A DNA stretch of 64,000 nt from Fagopyrum homotropicum (Eukaryota > Streptophyta > Magnoliopsida > Caryophyllales > Polygonaceae): assembly GCA_033239125.1 (NCBI GenBank), contig BSWB01000004.1:140752426-140816425 (forward strand), read 5' to 3'. The translations under genes and the position numbers were made by a program. Numbering within the stretch: position 1 is the stretch's first letter; each line of letters opens with the position of its first letter. Below are positions 34,891 to 47,630 of this stretch, piece after piece. The notes under the pieces were generated by a model. It did no database searches. It worked only from the letters and a program-made list of their open reading frames with translations, and had not been told where the DNA came from.

Positions 34891-36036
34891 TTCAAGTAAG
34901 GAGAGAGCTTGTAGATAGGAATTAAGAGGGCTGTAAGCCATTGTATTTAAATCAAGGGCTCTCACACGCTCATCATTAATGACATTTTTATAAATTGACT
35001 TATAATCTGGAAAAATACCCTTACGTTCAAAATAGTCATCGGTGTTCATACTATTTTTATTCATCAAAGTGTCATGTCCATTTATTTTTTTAAATTTATT
35101 TAATAATGCACAAAAGTTCATTTACAGTATATAACCACAAAAAATATAAAAAAATCATCACAAAACGTTAAAAGATGATCATAATATGTTATGTATGTGT
35201 CAAAGTTATAGATAAGTCATTGGTGTTCATACTTTTATACATCATTGTTCATGTTTTTATTCGTCAGTGTTCATACTTTTTATGTCATTGTTCCTATGAA
35301 TATTATAAACTATTTTTCTATAAGGCATTTTGCCGAACAGTTTGAGTGCACACTAAAAGGAGCATATAGATTATTCGATTGAAGCTATTAGACCAATTCA
35401 ACATATGTATATACATGTATTTTCTTAATCAAACTTATCAAACACAAAATGATTCAAACAAATTTGATTTCAAACACAAACATCAATCATAATGAAACCT
35501 AAACCTTAAGAATGAAAATCTAAACAGTGAGAGTAGAAATTCGAAGAAACAAAACCTGAATCGTCTTGTATTCTCTTTGATTTCACAATTTTTTATGTGA
35601 TCGATCTCTGAATATTATGAATATGATTTTAAAGAAAAGTATAATTTTCAAAAAAAATGAACATCATATTATAAGAACCATAACTGTAAAAAAAATTAAT
35701 ACATACTTGTAAAAAATGAGCATAATATTTTATTAACACGATTTGAAAGAATAGTATAATTTTCAAAAAAAATCCAATAAATGTATTAAAAAATACAAAA
35801 ATGAACAATTAATGTTAAAAAATGAACAGTTAGTGTTGGGGAAAAATGAACATTTATTGATATATGAACAATGACTCTTTTAAAAATGAATACATACTTA
35901 TAAAAATATGAACACCAATTTTTATTTACAAAAAGAAAATCTGGAAAGAAAAAAAAAAGGTGACGTGGCATGCCACATGTCACCACCCCGGCTCTCCTCA
36001 TTCCTATCTGCAAGGGTCCTCCTCACCGGAAATGGA

Positions 36037-36038
<2 letters not shown>
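34888..36038. mobile_element. Non-autonomous element, copy 2
   Basis: This is an 1151-bp near copy of 33668-34829 in the same orientation, with small indels. Its right end is longer and runs CCTCACCGGAAATGGACC before the (TA)n, which copy 1 lacks, so copy 1 is probably truncated at the right by a few bases. Confidence 0.65.

Positions 36039-36099
<61 letters not shown>
36039..36099. repeat. (TA)n microsatellite
   Basis: About 61 bp of TA followed by a short CA run. Confidence 0.95.
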
Positions 36100-36105
<6 letters not shown>

Positions 36106-36106
<1 letters not shown>

Positions 36107-36376
36107 TATGAGAACACCACTAACGTGTATACATGAGAACATATTCGTAATTATTATTAGTTTTGTTACGAAGGTGTCATATCGTTTAATGTGTTATTCG
36201 TAGTTATTGTTGGTTGAGTGGATTATTCGTAGTTATTGTTGGATTTCTAATTATTATTATTCGTAGTTATTATTAATTATGATATCTACTCTAAATCTCA
36301 ACCCTTAATACTCACCATCCAACGGTGTACGATTGTTCTCATGTATACACGTTAGGGGTGTTCTCATGGGAACCAC

Positions 36377-36380
<4 letters not shown>
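36106..36380 (+). mobile_element. MITE copy B, flanked by (TA)n
   Basis: This is the same family and orientation as 33316-33591. Both arms read TAACGTGTATACATGAG (the right arm reverse-complemented), while copy A has GTGAGAA there in both arms. The change is therefore shared by both arms. It is non-coding. Confidence 0.75.

Positions 36381-36430
<50 letters not shown>
36381..36430. repeat. (TA)n microsatellite
   Basis: About 50 bp of TA between MITE copy B and the next element. Confidence 0.95.
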
Positions 36431-36432
<2 letters not shown>

Positions 36433-39100
36433 TTTACTCCTAGGTAAACAGTTCTTACCATGTAAAATGAGAACAAATTATATATGTTTGATATTAAATA
36501 GATGGTTGAGATTAAACGATATTAAAGGAAAAAAATCGTGTTATTAATGAAAGAAATATTCGCCGGACCTAATTCTATATATTCGGCGGTATAGTCACTA
36601 GGGCTGTTAATTTGGTCCGGTTCTAAATGGAACCGTTGGAACCGAACCGGAATTTAGCGGTTCGGTTCCTAAAAATATTTTGTTATTAAATTTTGGAACC
36701 GGACCGTTTAAATACGGTTTGGTTCGGTCCGGTTCCAAATTTTTTAAAAAAAAAAACCCGTTTGGAACCGTTTTAAAAAAAAGGAAGTTAAATATATCGG
36801 TGTATCAGTTGTTTCACATTTGTATTTTTCCGATTCTGAAATTTTCCCTTGTTTAGCTTAGGGTTTCCTATCGCCGTCCCCTTCCATCGCCTCCCTTCAA
36901 TCCTTCATCTTCGTCGATCACCGCCGGTAATATCTAACATGGTTCTTCACTTCTTCTTCTATTCTCTATCCTCGTCTTCTATTCTTCTATTCTTCTATTC
37001 TTCTTGCGTCTTCTATTCTTCTTCTTGTGTTATTCAATTCTTTTGCTTATGCTTCACTTGTGTTTATTCTTTTGTTGTGTTTAACTTCGTCTTCTTATGT
37101 GTTATTTGAAAAGCAAAAATTTGTTGTGTTTATCCTTTTGCATATGATGTGTTCTCATAGTCATGGTATGTTTGTTCCCTGATAAGGATATTGTCTTGCG
37201 TAATCTAGGTCTCTCACCTTTTACATGCTTCCTTGTTCTCGCGGGTTTCATTGCTGATTCGATTGGAAGCAAAATCGGTTACCTTTTTGGACTTCATGTG
37301 GGTTTCATTGGTGATTCGATTGGTGCCACTCTTGATGCTCTACTGCAACCTTTATTATTGGCAGAACAGTAAGTGTCACTCCATCAACTGAATGCCCTGA
37401 ATGAAGTTTCCAGATATTACACACGCTTTTCTTCTAGTATGAACATTCTCATATTTCGTGTCAATTGTGTTAGAAAGCTTATGATATTTTCTTCACTGCA
37501 TGTGGCTGGAAGATGACAAAGACTAAAAGGAAGCCATAATTGACATGTTTAGAATATAAGTTTGAGGTTAAGTTTATGTGTAGTAGAAAGCTTATGTGTA
37601 GTAGAGGCTTCTCTGCTCATGTATTGTTATCTTGGTGCTACTGCAACCTTTATTGTTGACTTCCATTATATTGTTAGATTTAATGCTATTATGTAAACGA
37701 ATAACACCATGGGATTAACTGACATTTATGCGGTAAACTAAGTACAGTGGCATTTTATTATTGTGTAAACAATTAGTCTAGGCAGCTCACTTACTTTTCC
37801 TCAATTTTGGCACAACTTGCTTGGACATGCTACAACCTTTATCTGTTCACACCAACAAAATTAGCAAGAGAAAATTAGTTCTTCAATTCTGGGCAGATAA
37901 TTCAAGATATGTATGAAGTGGAACAATATGTTTACTTTTAACTTGAAGACTTTGTCCTTATTTTTGTGCCTAGTGTATATCTTGTAAGTTTCTGCAAATA
38001 ATATTTTTACTTTTTAACTTGAAATGAGGAATTGAGGATATATGATGGACTTCATAAAACAAACTTGTAAAGTATGACAATTCATATCTCTATTGCTTAG
38101 GCAGAATTAGTTACAACTTTGAACTTATTCAAGTATTCAAATAGTTCAATGTATATAGTACCACTTCTGTTATATACTTCTTTTTAAAATGTTGAATTTA
38201 CTCTAAAATCCTAAAACTCATACTATTACAATTTCCATTTTATTTGTATGTTTATTTATGAATCTCTTGTTGAATCCAACTTTCCTATTGTATGGATATC
38301 TACACACAAGCAATAAAAAAGTGGTATCGACCTTATGAGAGTTTATTTGGAATTCTCCTCTCATATGACTAAATATTTATTGCTTGAAAGTATCACTTGT
38401 TAGTGGAATCTAAAAGTGAAAGAATTTGGTATGTTTGTAACTTAAAGTTGTTTCTATGATTCAGATACTGTAAGTTGATATGTTTCAAGTAGTTGAGGTA
38501 TGGGGACAGAAGGACAAATCGATGCCACTCAGATAATATTCTTGCATGCACTTCTGAGTTGAAACTGTACTTCTCAGCTAAAGATGAAGACTTTCACTTT
38601 GAATTGTTGGTTTGGAATTGAGCTTGCAATTTGCGATTTATTTTAAATTGTAAGCTTGTTTTTGGAACATTTTATGTCGGGATTATTTTCTTTTGATTAT
38701 TTTTTACTTGTTAATTTTATTTATGATTCTTGCATGTTCGGTTCCAAACAATTTTCTCAATCCAAACAGTTCCAAACGGTTCTGTACGGTTTTTATTACA
38801 GACGATTCTATATGGTTCCGGTTCCAAACGGTTCCGGTTCCAAATGGTTTTTCCCGGTCCGGTTCCTAACGGTTCTATCATTTTATTAAACGGTCCAGTT
38901 CCGGAAAAACGGTTCCTAACCGGTCCGGTTCTAAACGGTTCCAGGTGGAAAAATAAAAGGAACCGAACCGTTTACCTTAAACGGTTCGGTTCCCGGTTCC
39001 ACAAAAAATATGCCGGTTCCGGAACCGTTAACAGCCCTAATAATCACATATATTTGGTGTTTACATGTTTACATGGTAAGAGCTGTTTACATATGAGTCA

Positions 39101-39103
<3 letters not shown>
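36431..39103. mobile_element. TA-flanked non-autonomous element carrying a hAT
   Basis: The left end has AGGTAAACAGTTCTTACCAT. The right end reverse-complemented has TGTAAACAGCTCTTACCATG, and (TA)n lies outside both. Only about 230 bases belong to this element, because a 2.4-kb hAT occupies 36599-39039. No coding sequence belongs to the outer element. Confidence 0.6.
36599..39039. mobile_element. Non-autonomous hAT element
   Basis: This is a 2441-bp element with termini TAGGGCTGTTAA (left) and TTAACAGCCCTA (right). The flanking 8-bp words ATAGTCAC and ATAATCAC match at 7 of 8. Subterminal regions are filled with GGTTCCGGTTC-type words on both sides (36615-36770; 38735-39030), where transposase binding is expected. 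The interior has a CT-rich leader-like stretch (36850-37080) and a short ORF (37163-37372) without a known domain. No hAT transposase is visible, so it would depend on a relative. Confidence 0.8.
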
Positions 39104-39134
<31 letters not shown>

Positions 39135-40258
39135 TGTGTCTCAATGTTTGATTTTTTCGATTGGTGATCATTTGTTTTGCTTTTTTGTTTGTCTTTCAGG
39201 TTTCGTCTTTTTCAGTTTCGTATCCTCCAGGTTTATTCTTATCAGGTTAATACTCTTTAAATTTATTTTTTCATTTGGTGTCCTCTAGGTTCGATAATTT
39301 TCGTTTGGCGTCCTATTTTCATTCAATCAATACAAGTAGAATAAAAAAATATTTTAAAAAGATTCATATTACTTTTTTATAGTTATATATTAATATTTAA
39401 AATTTGTAAACTGTTTAAATTTTTTAACCAACTTTTACATGTTGATAATTTTATTTACATTGTGAAAAAATAGTTTTTGTTTGAAAAATGAAATGAAATA
39501 TTATAATTTGTTATCTTAAACGAATCCATTTATCTCCTTTAAGCATCTCCCTAATTCCGCACCAAATTGTAGAATTAGTGTTTAATTAGCATATGGGGCC
39601 TGAAAGTGAAATTGGTTCCGCAATTGGGGCTTGAGAGAGAGAAATTGGGTTTAATTAATTTTGCACGTGGGCTCCAAAACCAAAATTGAGTATGATTTAT
39701 TCCCACTTGTGTCCCGAACCAGTCGACTGCTCACGGTTAACGGTTTTTCCGACGGAGGCAGTGACGACAGTGGCGGTCCGGATGGTGACGCGGAAGTGGC
39801 GGACTAGTGGTGCGGTGGTAGTGGACTAGCGGCTTAAATGGCGGTGTGGAGATGCGGTCGGCGGTGGTGGCAGTGCAGGTGTGGCCGCGGGTATCCCGGG
39901 GTTTCTTCGGTGAGATTCTGAGGGTGAAATAATTTTTTTTCGAAATTATTTTACTTATACAAAAATCAATTATTTACTAGTAATCGCAATTGATATTGAA
40001 AGTAGTAAATAATGAGAATGATAGAAAAACAAACTGTAGCGGTGGCTAGTCTGGTTGAATCTTTTTGTGGAATCTTAGTGAAATACTCGATTTTTTTTAA
40101 TAGACGAAAATGGATAGGACGTCGATCAACGTTGGCTCTTATTACACTTTGATACGGGGTGTTCGCCCGTTTAGTTGGCCCGATCTTTCGAAGTCCGAAG
40201 ACTCAATGGAAAAAGAGAAATCACAAAATAAATGGATTGTGTTAACCAAACCAAATCA
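39104..40258. other. Intergenic region with GC-rich patch
   Basis: (TA)n at 39104-39130 is followed by AT-rich DNA. A GGCGGTGG-type GC-rich patch lies at 39750-39900 with no stable ORF. Nothing else was recognised up to the tandem repeat at 40259. Confidence 0.5.
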
Positions 40259-40354
40259 TGTGTAAATGACGGACTTCTGTAACCAAGCCTTGTGTAAATG
40301 ACAGACTTGTGTAACCAAATCTTGTGTAAATGACACACTTGTGTACATGACATA
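40259..40354 (+). repeat. 32-bp tandem repeat before the LTR
   Basis: Units at 40259-40290 and 40291-40322 start TGTGTAAATGAC and end AACCAA plus four bases. A third, partial unit follows to about 40351, just before the LTR starts at 40355. Confidence 0.75.
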
Positions 40355-43238
40355 TGTAATAACCGAAATTTTGAAACTCCGAAAAACCGAATGTAACCGA
40401 TTTCCGAAATGTCAATCTTAAATAAATGAGTACATAAATTAAAAGTAAAATAGAATGAGTGTTGTTCCATCATTTTATGTGATATTAATTCACGTAAAAT
40501 GACGAAATCTCTTAACTGGAAATAAATTACACACTTAAAATAAGAATAATAATAAATTATAAAATACGGAAATTAATTCCGTATTATATATTTTTCCCGC
40601 ACATAATTAACGAGTTACGAGTTTCACTTTTGATTTCATGAGATCACCGTTCAATTGGGCCAACCCTAGGCCCAAGCCATCAGCCCACTTCCTAAGCCCA
40701 TCATTAACCCTAATCAAATCCTAACCCTAATTTTAACACTAACCTAATCCTATTCTAAACATCCGCTGCCGCTTCCCTCTACGCCTCACCTTCCGTCTTC
40801 GACCTTGCGCAGCAACCCACCAGTTCCGAATCAACAGACGCCACCCGCAGTCCCTTCCCTACCGCCTTCTGCACTGGACACTAGAGCCTCGCCGCTGAGC
40901 CCCACTCACTACCGGATCCGACGCCGCCTCTATCTGCCTACAACCAGCCGTCTTCACCGCTCAGCCTGCCCTTCTCGTCCAGACGAACTTCACGCCAATA
41001 CCGCCGACGCCTTGCCCTCTAGACAGAACCAAGGAGGCCGCACAGAGATCTCCGGCACGAGTTGGAAGACAGGTAAGCAACGTCACCTTACCCCTTCGCT
41101 TTCTTCGACTCGAACCATAACCACCTCCTCCTTGACTTCCTGTGCACGAGCATGTAGGACAGACTGCCTCTTCGACCCCTCTGCACAGACGCGCGATCTG
41201 CTGCACTCGACCCCTCTGCACAGGCGCGGGATCTGCTGCACTCGACCCCTCTGCACAGATGCGGGATCTGCTGCACTCGACCCCTCTGCACAGGCGCGGG
41301 ACTGCTGCACTCGACCTTCTGCACTGGATGCTCAGCCTGCTGCACTCGACCCTTCTGCACTGGACGTTGGACTGCTGCACCCGGTATGCTGCACTGGACA
41401 CTGGAACCCCAGCGCCGAGCCCAAACCATTTCCGACTCCATCGAAAACAAGACCAGGACAAGGCTGCGTTTTCTTCATCGCTGCAGACGACGGTTAAGCA
41501 CAGCAAGGATCACCTTCAGCACGGGAACGAGACCTCCTAGCCGCCTGTCTTGAGCAGTACCCTGGGACCTCTCCTCGCATAATCACCGGGTAAGTAAACC
41601 TTCTGCTTGTTGCAACTGTTCAGCGCATGCTAAGATAGAGAGGAGGAGTTAGCTGTAGATGTGTAGGCTGCTGAGTTGAATTAGGGAACCTGTTTTCTTT
41701 AGTTTTGGGAAATCTCAGTGTTGCAACTAGCCAGTTTCGAACTCAGGACCTTCTGCACACTCTACCTTTCAGCTTCGACCTGCTGACTTTAAGATCTAAT
41801 TTATATAACTTAAATCGAGAATCCACCGTTGAATTTTTGATATATTGTAGATAGAAATATGAAGTTTACTGTATTAAAATTTGGGAGAAAGTTAACGGTC
41901 GGATTAGAACTTATAAGGACTCAAAGTAGGGCAGATGAGCTGTTTTTACAGCAAGGGAAAATAAACTAAGTATGGGGAATTTTCAGCTTTTATACAACTT
42001 TGGAGAATTATTGGGAGAGTTATGAGTAAGTATTTGTGAGAGATATTTACCCCTATATTTAGTATGCATATCATAGAGGATCTAAGATTTATTTCGAAAT
42101 TTTTATAACCTTATCCAAGCGGCGTTTATGAACCCAAAATCAAGCTTTAACGACTTTAGTATAAATTAAGAATGTTGGATAACTCTTACAAAAACCTTAC
42201 TAAATCCTTACCAAATTTTTCAATGAGAACTAGATTATGGACATAGGTTCTAAAAGAAAATATTAGAACTAAATGATAGACTTTGAGAATTTTCGGCACT
42301 AAGGGTAAAATGGTCTTTTACCGTAAGAGAGTTTTTTTTTTTCCCGTAATTCCTTCACATGAGGTTGAACATCTGGATGTGATTTTGATCCACATGCCTT
42401 ATTTGACAAACGTTTGAGTTACCACGGGTTCTGACCGAGTTGAGATTTGAGAAAGCGATTTTGATCAAGGTAAGTCCATGCGACTTACTTAGCCGGTTTC
42501 TGGATGTTAGTTGAATGATAATGGTGGTGTGTGCGATGTGTGTTTATAATAACAACTTGTTAGGACGACCGTTGTTATTATGTGTTAAGGCCCAAGTGTA
42601 TGTATAACGGGCCGTGACATCACTGCCCAGCTCTGCCAGGAGACTGGGAGGTTCTCTATACCCAGACCATACAGGTACACGGTGAGATGCATCGGATCCA
42701 CTCCCGATGGGTACACGGGGGCGGAGGCGAGGTTTGGGAATCCCTCGTGTCACAAAATAAGTATCATTAGAGTGAATGACTTAAATGAAGATAATAAATG
42801 GATTGTTTGAAAGCATGATGAGTGTTTCTTATTTTTATGTGTGTGTGTGTGCTATTATTCTTCTTCTAATGTTTAGATAACTAGCTAATGGTTGTTTTGT
42901 TGTGGTTTTAGTTTTACAGCAGGTTAGAACAGCAGCTGAGTGATCCGGAAGTAGTGGTCAGCCGGGTCTCCGTACTCCTTAGAGTGGGGGTTTGGGTTGT
43001 TGCTTGGTTGTCTTTTCCTTTTGTTAAGACAGTTAGTCTTTTCCGTTGTTTAAGTACGATAGGCTGTTAGACTTTGTTGCATTCATCCTTTTACAAATGT
43101 ATTTTTTTTGAAATTTCGGTTTGTCTTATTTGTGTCTTGTTGCAAGATCCTAGTAATATTGTTGTCAAACTGAGGTCGGGACCCATTGTGAGGTCCTAAC
43201 CAGTAACGTTCCGAGTTCTGAGAATTCGGGGTGTTACA
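40355..43238 (+). repeat. 5' LTR, chromovirus-type element
   Basis: A 2884-bp LTR. A GC-rich stretch (40790-41560) holds a 35-bp minisatellite and ORFs on both strands. Intron-like words include donors AGGTAAGC (41071), GGGTAAGT (41588) and AGGTAAGTCC (42478), and an acceptor TTTTACAGCAGG (42911-42922). It ends with TTCGGGGTGTTACA. Confidence 0.9.
41173..41410 (+). repeat. GC-rich 35-bp minisatellite in the LTR
   Basis: Units of GACCCCTCTGCACAG plus a CGCG-containing word and CTGCTGCACTC repeat about four times. They are followed by shorter related units built on CTTCTGCACTGGA. The same array is in the 3' LTR at about 48461-48693, with unit-level base differences. It creates open frames on both strands. 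Confidence 0.85.
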
Positions 43239-43241
43239 ACA

Positions 43242-43253
43242 TGGTATCAGAGC
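43242..43253 (+). promoter_or_regulatory. Primer binding site, initiator tRNA-Met
   Basis: TGGTATCAGAGC, three bases after the LTR end, is complementary to the 3' end of plant initiator tRNA-Met. The same word recurs after the 3' LTR at 50527-50538. Confidence 0.93.
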
Positions 43254-46200
43254 TCTAGGTTGGCAACAATGACACTTGAAATCTTCTGAAAGACCGAATA
43301 AGTTTTAAGCAGAACCCGAAAAGGGGTCTGAGTTTTAAAAAGAGAATTTTTGGTTTTCAAATGCATGCATAGTCTGGTTGGGGATAGAAAAGTACGGCTG
43401 ACCACCACTACTACCGCGGATCTCAGTTTGCTTAGTATGGACTTTAGGTTTTACTGTAGTTGGACTTTTAGCTTGTTTATAAAGATATGTTATATAGATA
43501 GGTATATGCCGAAGATTAGTAGAATTTATAGTTACATTACGCCCTTAATAGAGATAACACCTAAGTTTTTGAAGAGTGTCAACGTGAGGATTAGTATGTA
43601 CATCTTATGTGCATTAGGGTAGACGAACGTCGGACAACTCCTTCGAGCTTGTTGAGGAACGTCGAGACGGAAAAGTGAAGGCTCAAAGACAACACCAATT
43701 ACGATGACAAGAAGAGAATTCCGAATCAACTCAACGGGATCAAATGAAGGATATACAAGAGAGTAGTTTCGGAGAAACAAGAGATGATCGCCAACTAAGG
43801 AATTGAGAAAGACAACGGAGAGGCTATTTCAAGTTGTGTAAAGTGACTTCACAGACAAAGAGGATGACATCGAAAATTTTCCACAGACATGAAAGTCAAA
43901 AGAGAGATATAGTAGCGATCAAGAAAAGGGACATAAAATTTAAGCTCACTGACTGACTAGGAAGTGAAAGTTGATGCCAAAAGCAAGGCGAAATATGATC
44001 ACTCTCAACAAGCTAATTGCCACCGCAATCCAGATTGATAACCGAGACAGTCAAAAGTATGGAAGTCAACACGAGATACATTATCCATCCAAATAGAAAG
44101 AATTAAAGAGCTGCAACTTGGAAGCTTACGCATTGCTAGAAAGGGAAAGGTAGATTTCACCAACGTGGAAGTGGAGTGATCTCATAGAACAGAGGAGAAT
44201 TGTGACATAGACCGTGATACAACAATAACCAGCTTCTGTAAAGGCAACATTACAAGCAACAACCAAGGAAGAAGAGTGTGTGAGAAGAGTATTGGTGAAC
44301 CCGAGGGACCCCAATAACTTCCCATTCAAAAGGAATTTAAGCTAACAACACTACAAGTTCATAATAGAGAACTGCAAATAGACGACAACTCAGGTAAAAG
44401 AATCACGGAGATGTACCTACAAGCTACCCTAAAAGGATTGAAAAGTCTGTTGATGGAAGAAGAATGATACAACTGGACTCGTAAGAGTATAACAATCTTA
44501 CAACAGTGTAGATTGTAGGAGGAGCTAAAGAAGAATAAACAGAGAGACTGGAGGAAATATATTTCACCAAGTATATCAAGCCTCAAAAGAGATGGAAGAA
44601 AAGTAAGTCTATGATGTTGTAGAAGGTCAACTACATCCTAGTTGGACAACTTAAAAGTTACTTGTGCGGGTTAACTAGTGATGGTTAGTTAACCGATAAG
44701 AAGAATAACCACAAGGTTATAAAAAAAACAAAATTTTATCGACATCTAGTGAATTTCTTTCGGAGATCCACGACGAAAATGGTGAAGTTAAATCAATACA
44801 AGTACTAGTAGCCTGGATGGTAACATTAAATGAGTCCAATATGATAACTCTAATAAAGAAACTTAAGAGCAACTCTTGACGGTCGGTAATGACCCTTGAT
44901 GATAGTAATGGTGAAAAGGGAATTGTTGGGAGTAGTTACTTACTACTGACTACGAAAGATACATATCAGAGTTAGAATGAAGGGATCCCTGTAAGAAGAA
45001 CGAGAAGGCTAAGAGGAATTAGATGATTGGAAACATGTCCTATGTCTTAGCATTCCACACAAGTAAGACTAATGGTGCTCCTTCGAGAAAAGGTACGGTC
45101 AGACTGTCTAGATGGACAGGGAAAACCCTTGTGATTTAAGATGTAACACAGGATAATTGGAATTACAAAGGCGGAACAAACATAGAGAGTATGATTTAAA
45201 GCCTTGATGAAATGTGTGGTTGAGTTGGGAGGTGATTGCAAATGGAATTTACATGTTGGCTAGAAAAGACATGAGAAGGAGTAAAGTTGAATGACTAAAG
45301 GCTGTTATAGGGATCCGGTATTACCCCAATAAGATGAATACCGAAAAGTGTATATATAAAAGTTTGATGAGAAATGGAAATACTCCATTGAAAATTCAAG
45401 CTGGACTGATGCCCTAAGAGTTGGTGAAAGTAATAAGACCAACCAACGTGATCCGTAAAGAGTGTACGAGAAAACTCAAAGGAATCTAACTAACTTACGG
45501 GGAGTAAAGATTAAAGAAGGTAAAGCGACATGAGTATAAGGATAACATAATAAATGCGATGCGAAAAATTTGATTTGAGAGAAAATCATATGCATCTGAT
45601 GTGTCGTATACAAATGATACCATTAGATGTTTTATAAAAATCATACTATCAAACTGATGACACTATGATAGATTAAGTGTAAACCAAGCGCATAACTTAA
45701 CCAGTGAGAAGGAAAATCATGTATCAAATTGCGGGTTATGATAAATTCTAAATAAAATTTTGAGATGAGGATGTCCTTAGGAAATCTATGCAAGAGTACA
45801 AAGCAACTGAAGTTCTAACACAAAATGGGTAGTAATGATCAATAGACAGTTAGAGACCGATGCAGAGAAGAAAAATGTATAAGACGAGTCACCTAGTAGA
45901 AGAGTTCACAAGACAAGCTTGTAAAGCCAAAAGAGATAAAATGTCGACCCGGATATGAGGGTCTAAGGTGCATGGAAGGGATACCTACTATGGAGCGTAG
46001 ATGCAAATGTAGACTTTACAAGTGTGAAGAGGTTTTAACCTCCTCAAAAATTTAGGAATTTGAAAGAAATCGCAATGCCGGTACCAAAGAGTTGAAACCT
46101 GTAGCGGAAACAACGGTGTTGCATGAAGGCTATATTGCTGGTAACACCAGCGAAGGAATGTATATATGAGAACGGCCTTGGTGGACTCGAAAGTCCAAGG

Positions 46201-47208
46201 TGACCCCAATTATCACGGGACCTAAGTCATCAAAACCGACGGCCCGTGTAAGGGGAACTGCAAGGGGATGATAACTAAAATCATCAGAACTACAAAGACA
46301 CTTACCCGCTATTGTTGAAGACTTGGAATGATTATTTAGGTCAAGATGAATGACCCAGTTGAGCTCGAGAAGTAGAGTTAGCCTAAGGAAACAGAAGTGT
46401 GGAATAGAAAACGAATTAGTGAAGCATGGAAGGATTAATCGAGCAGATGATGCTCACCAAGAATTTAACGACAGTATAGGTATGAGAAGAGCAGGTCCGG
46501 AATATTGAGATAAGTCAATTATAGAGTGACTGACATCAACTGAGGACGTACAAGTGTTGATTGATATTGACGAGCAGGTACCGTTGAGAAGAGAGATTAG
46601 TGACTGCGAATTTAAGAGATAATTTTACCGATGACTTGGAAGAATCCCCAAGTAGGCAACGACAACTTTCTGGGGTGATCTAAAGATATAGAGAGAATCG
46701 GTTAGAGGTTGCTTACTAGTTGGTTAAGAACAGTCTATGGGTGAGTAAGAGAGTAAGGATCTGTTTGAGGAGGATCTTGATAGTAGTAGAAGAGAAGTAT
46801 AGGCGGAAGTTGGGTAAATCATGTTGACCCTTAGAAAGACGCCATTGTGACTAATGGGTGTTACAACAAAAGCATGGTAGGCCCATAAACCACAGATGAA
46901 GAAAATCAATGTTAGGTTAACTCTGATTTCAATAAGGAATTAGCGATCTATATAAAAAAGTCCACTTGAGTGTGGGATTTGTTTGGAGTTATATAAATTT
47001 TAAAGCTTGACAAGAAGTAGGTGGAAACAATTAAATGAGGGACGATCCGATAAGGTCACATTGAGAAACCGGGTCAAGCGGTTTGTATTACAAAGAGCAT
47101 TAGGCGACAGAAGTTTAAGATCATTATTTCATAATCGATAGTCGGGAACCTTCGAAAGAAAAAAAAATAAAAATAAAAAAAATTTATGGTTTGGTAGAGT
47201 CATCAACA

Positions 47209-47436
47209 GAGCTGGAGGTAAGTTTAGAAAACCAAACCGTGAGAAAGTACCTACCGAATCCGAGATACGTCATCAACTATGAAGATCAGAAAATTTAGCC
47301 GGTTGATACTTTTGTAGAGTTCCAGTGGTCTAAACGAGGAGCTGATGAGGCTACCTGGGAGATAGAGGAGAGTATTAGACGTAGTTATCCCGAGTTCTTA
47401 GTGGGGTTAGAGGTTACTCCTGTTTTGACGAGTTAG
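47209..47436 (+). pseudogene. Integrase tail and chromodomain remnant
   Basis: One frame starting ELEVSLENQTVRKYLPNPRY fits the end of plant Ty3/gypsy integrase. After a stop (TAG at 47296-47298) the chromodomain follows: FVEFQWSKRGADEATWEIEE, then SIRRSYPEFLV, ending at a TAG at 47434-47436. W-S-K/R-x-G-x-x-E-A-T-W-E is the chromodomain signature of this lineage, which directs integration to heterochromatin. Everything upstream of it is missing or unrecognisable. Confidence 0.85.
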
Positions 47437-47630
47437 TACACGGACGTTGTGTTGTTTGACCTTGCAGGTTTTATATTGATTTGAGTGATTACGTTTTATG
47501 TGACACATGTCTACGTTTGGTGATTGAGTAGTTACTTGTAGCCAACGAAAAGGTTGAGAAAATTTAAAATATACCAAAGGAAATGCGCGATTAAGAGAAT
47601 CATTCTAAGTTTCGGGACGAAACTTCTTTT

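Noticed and set aside
40805..41497. 230-codon ORF in the chromovirus-type LTR, repeated at 48094-48786
   Set aside because: It is driven by a GC-rich 35-bp repeat, and the opposite strand is equally open. No domain was recognised, so it is described but not called a gene.
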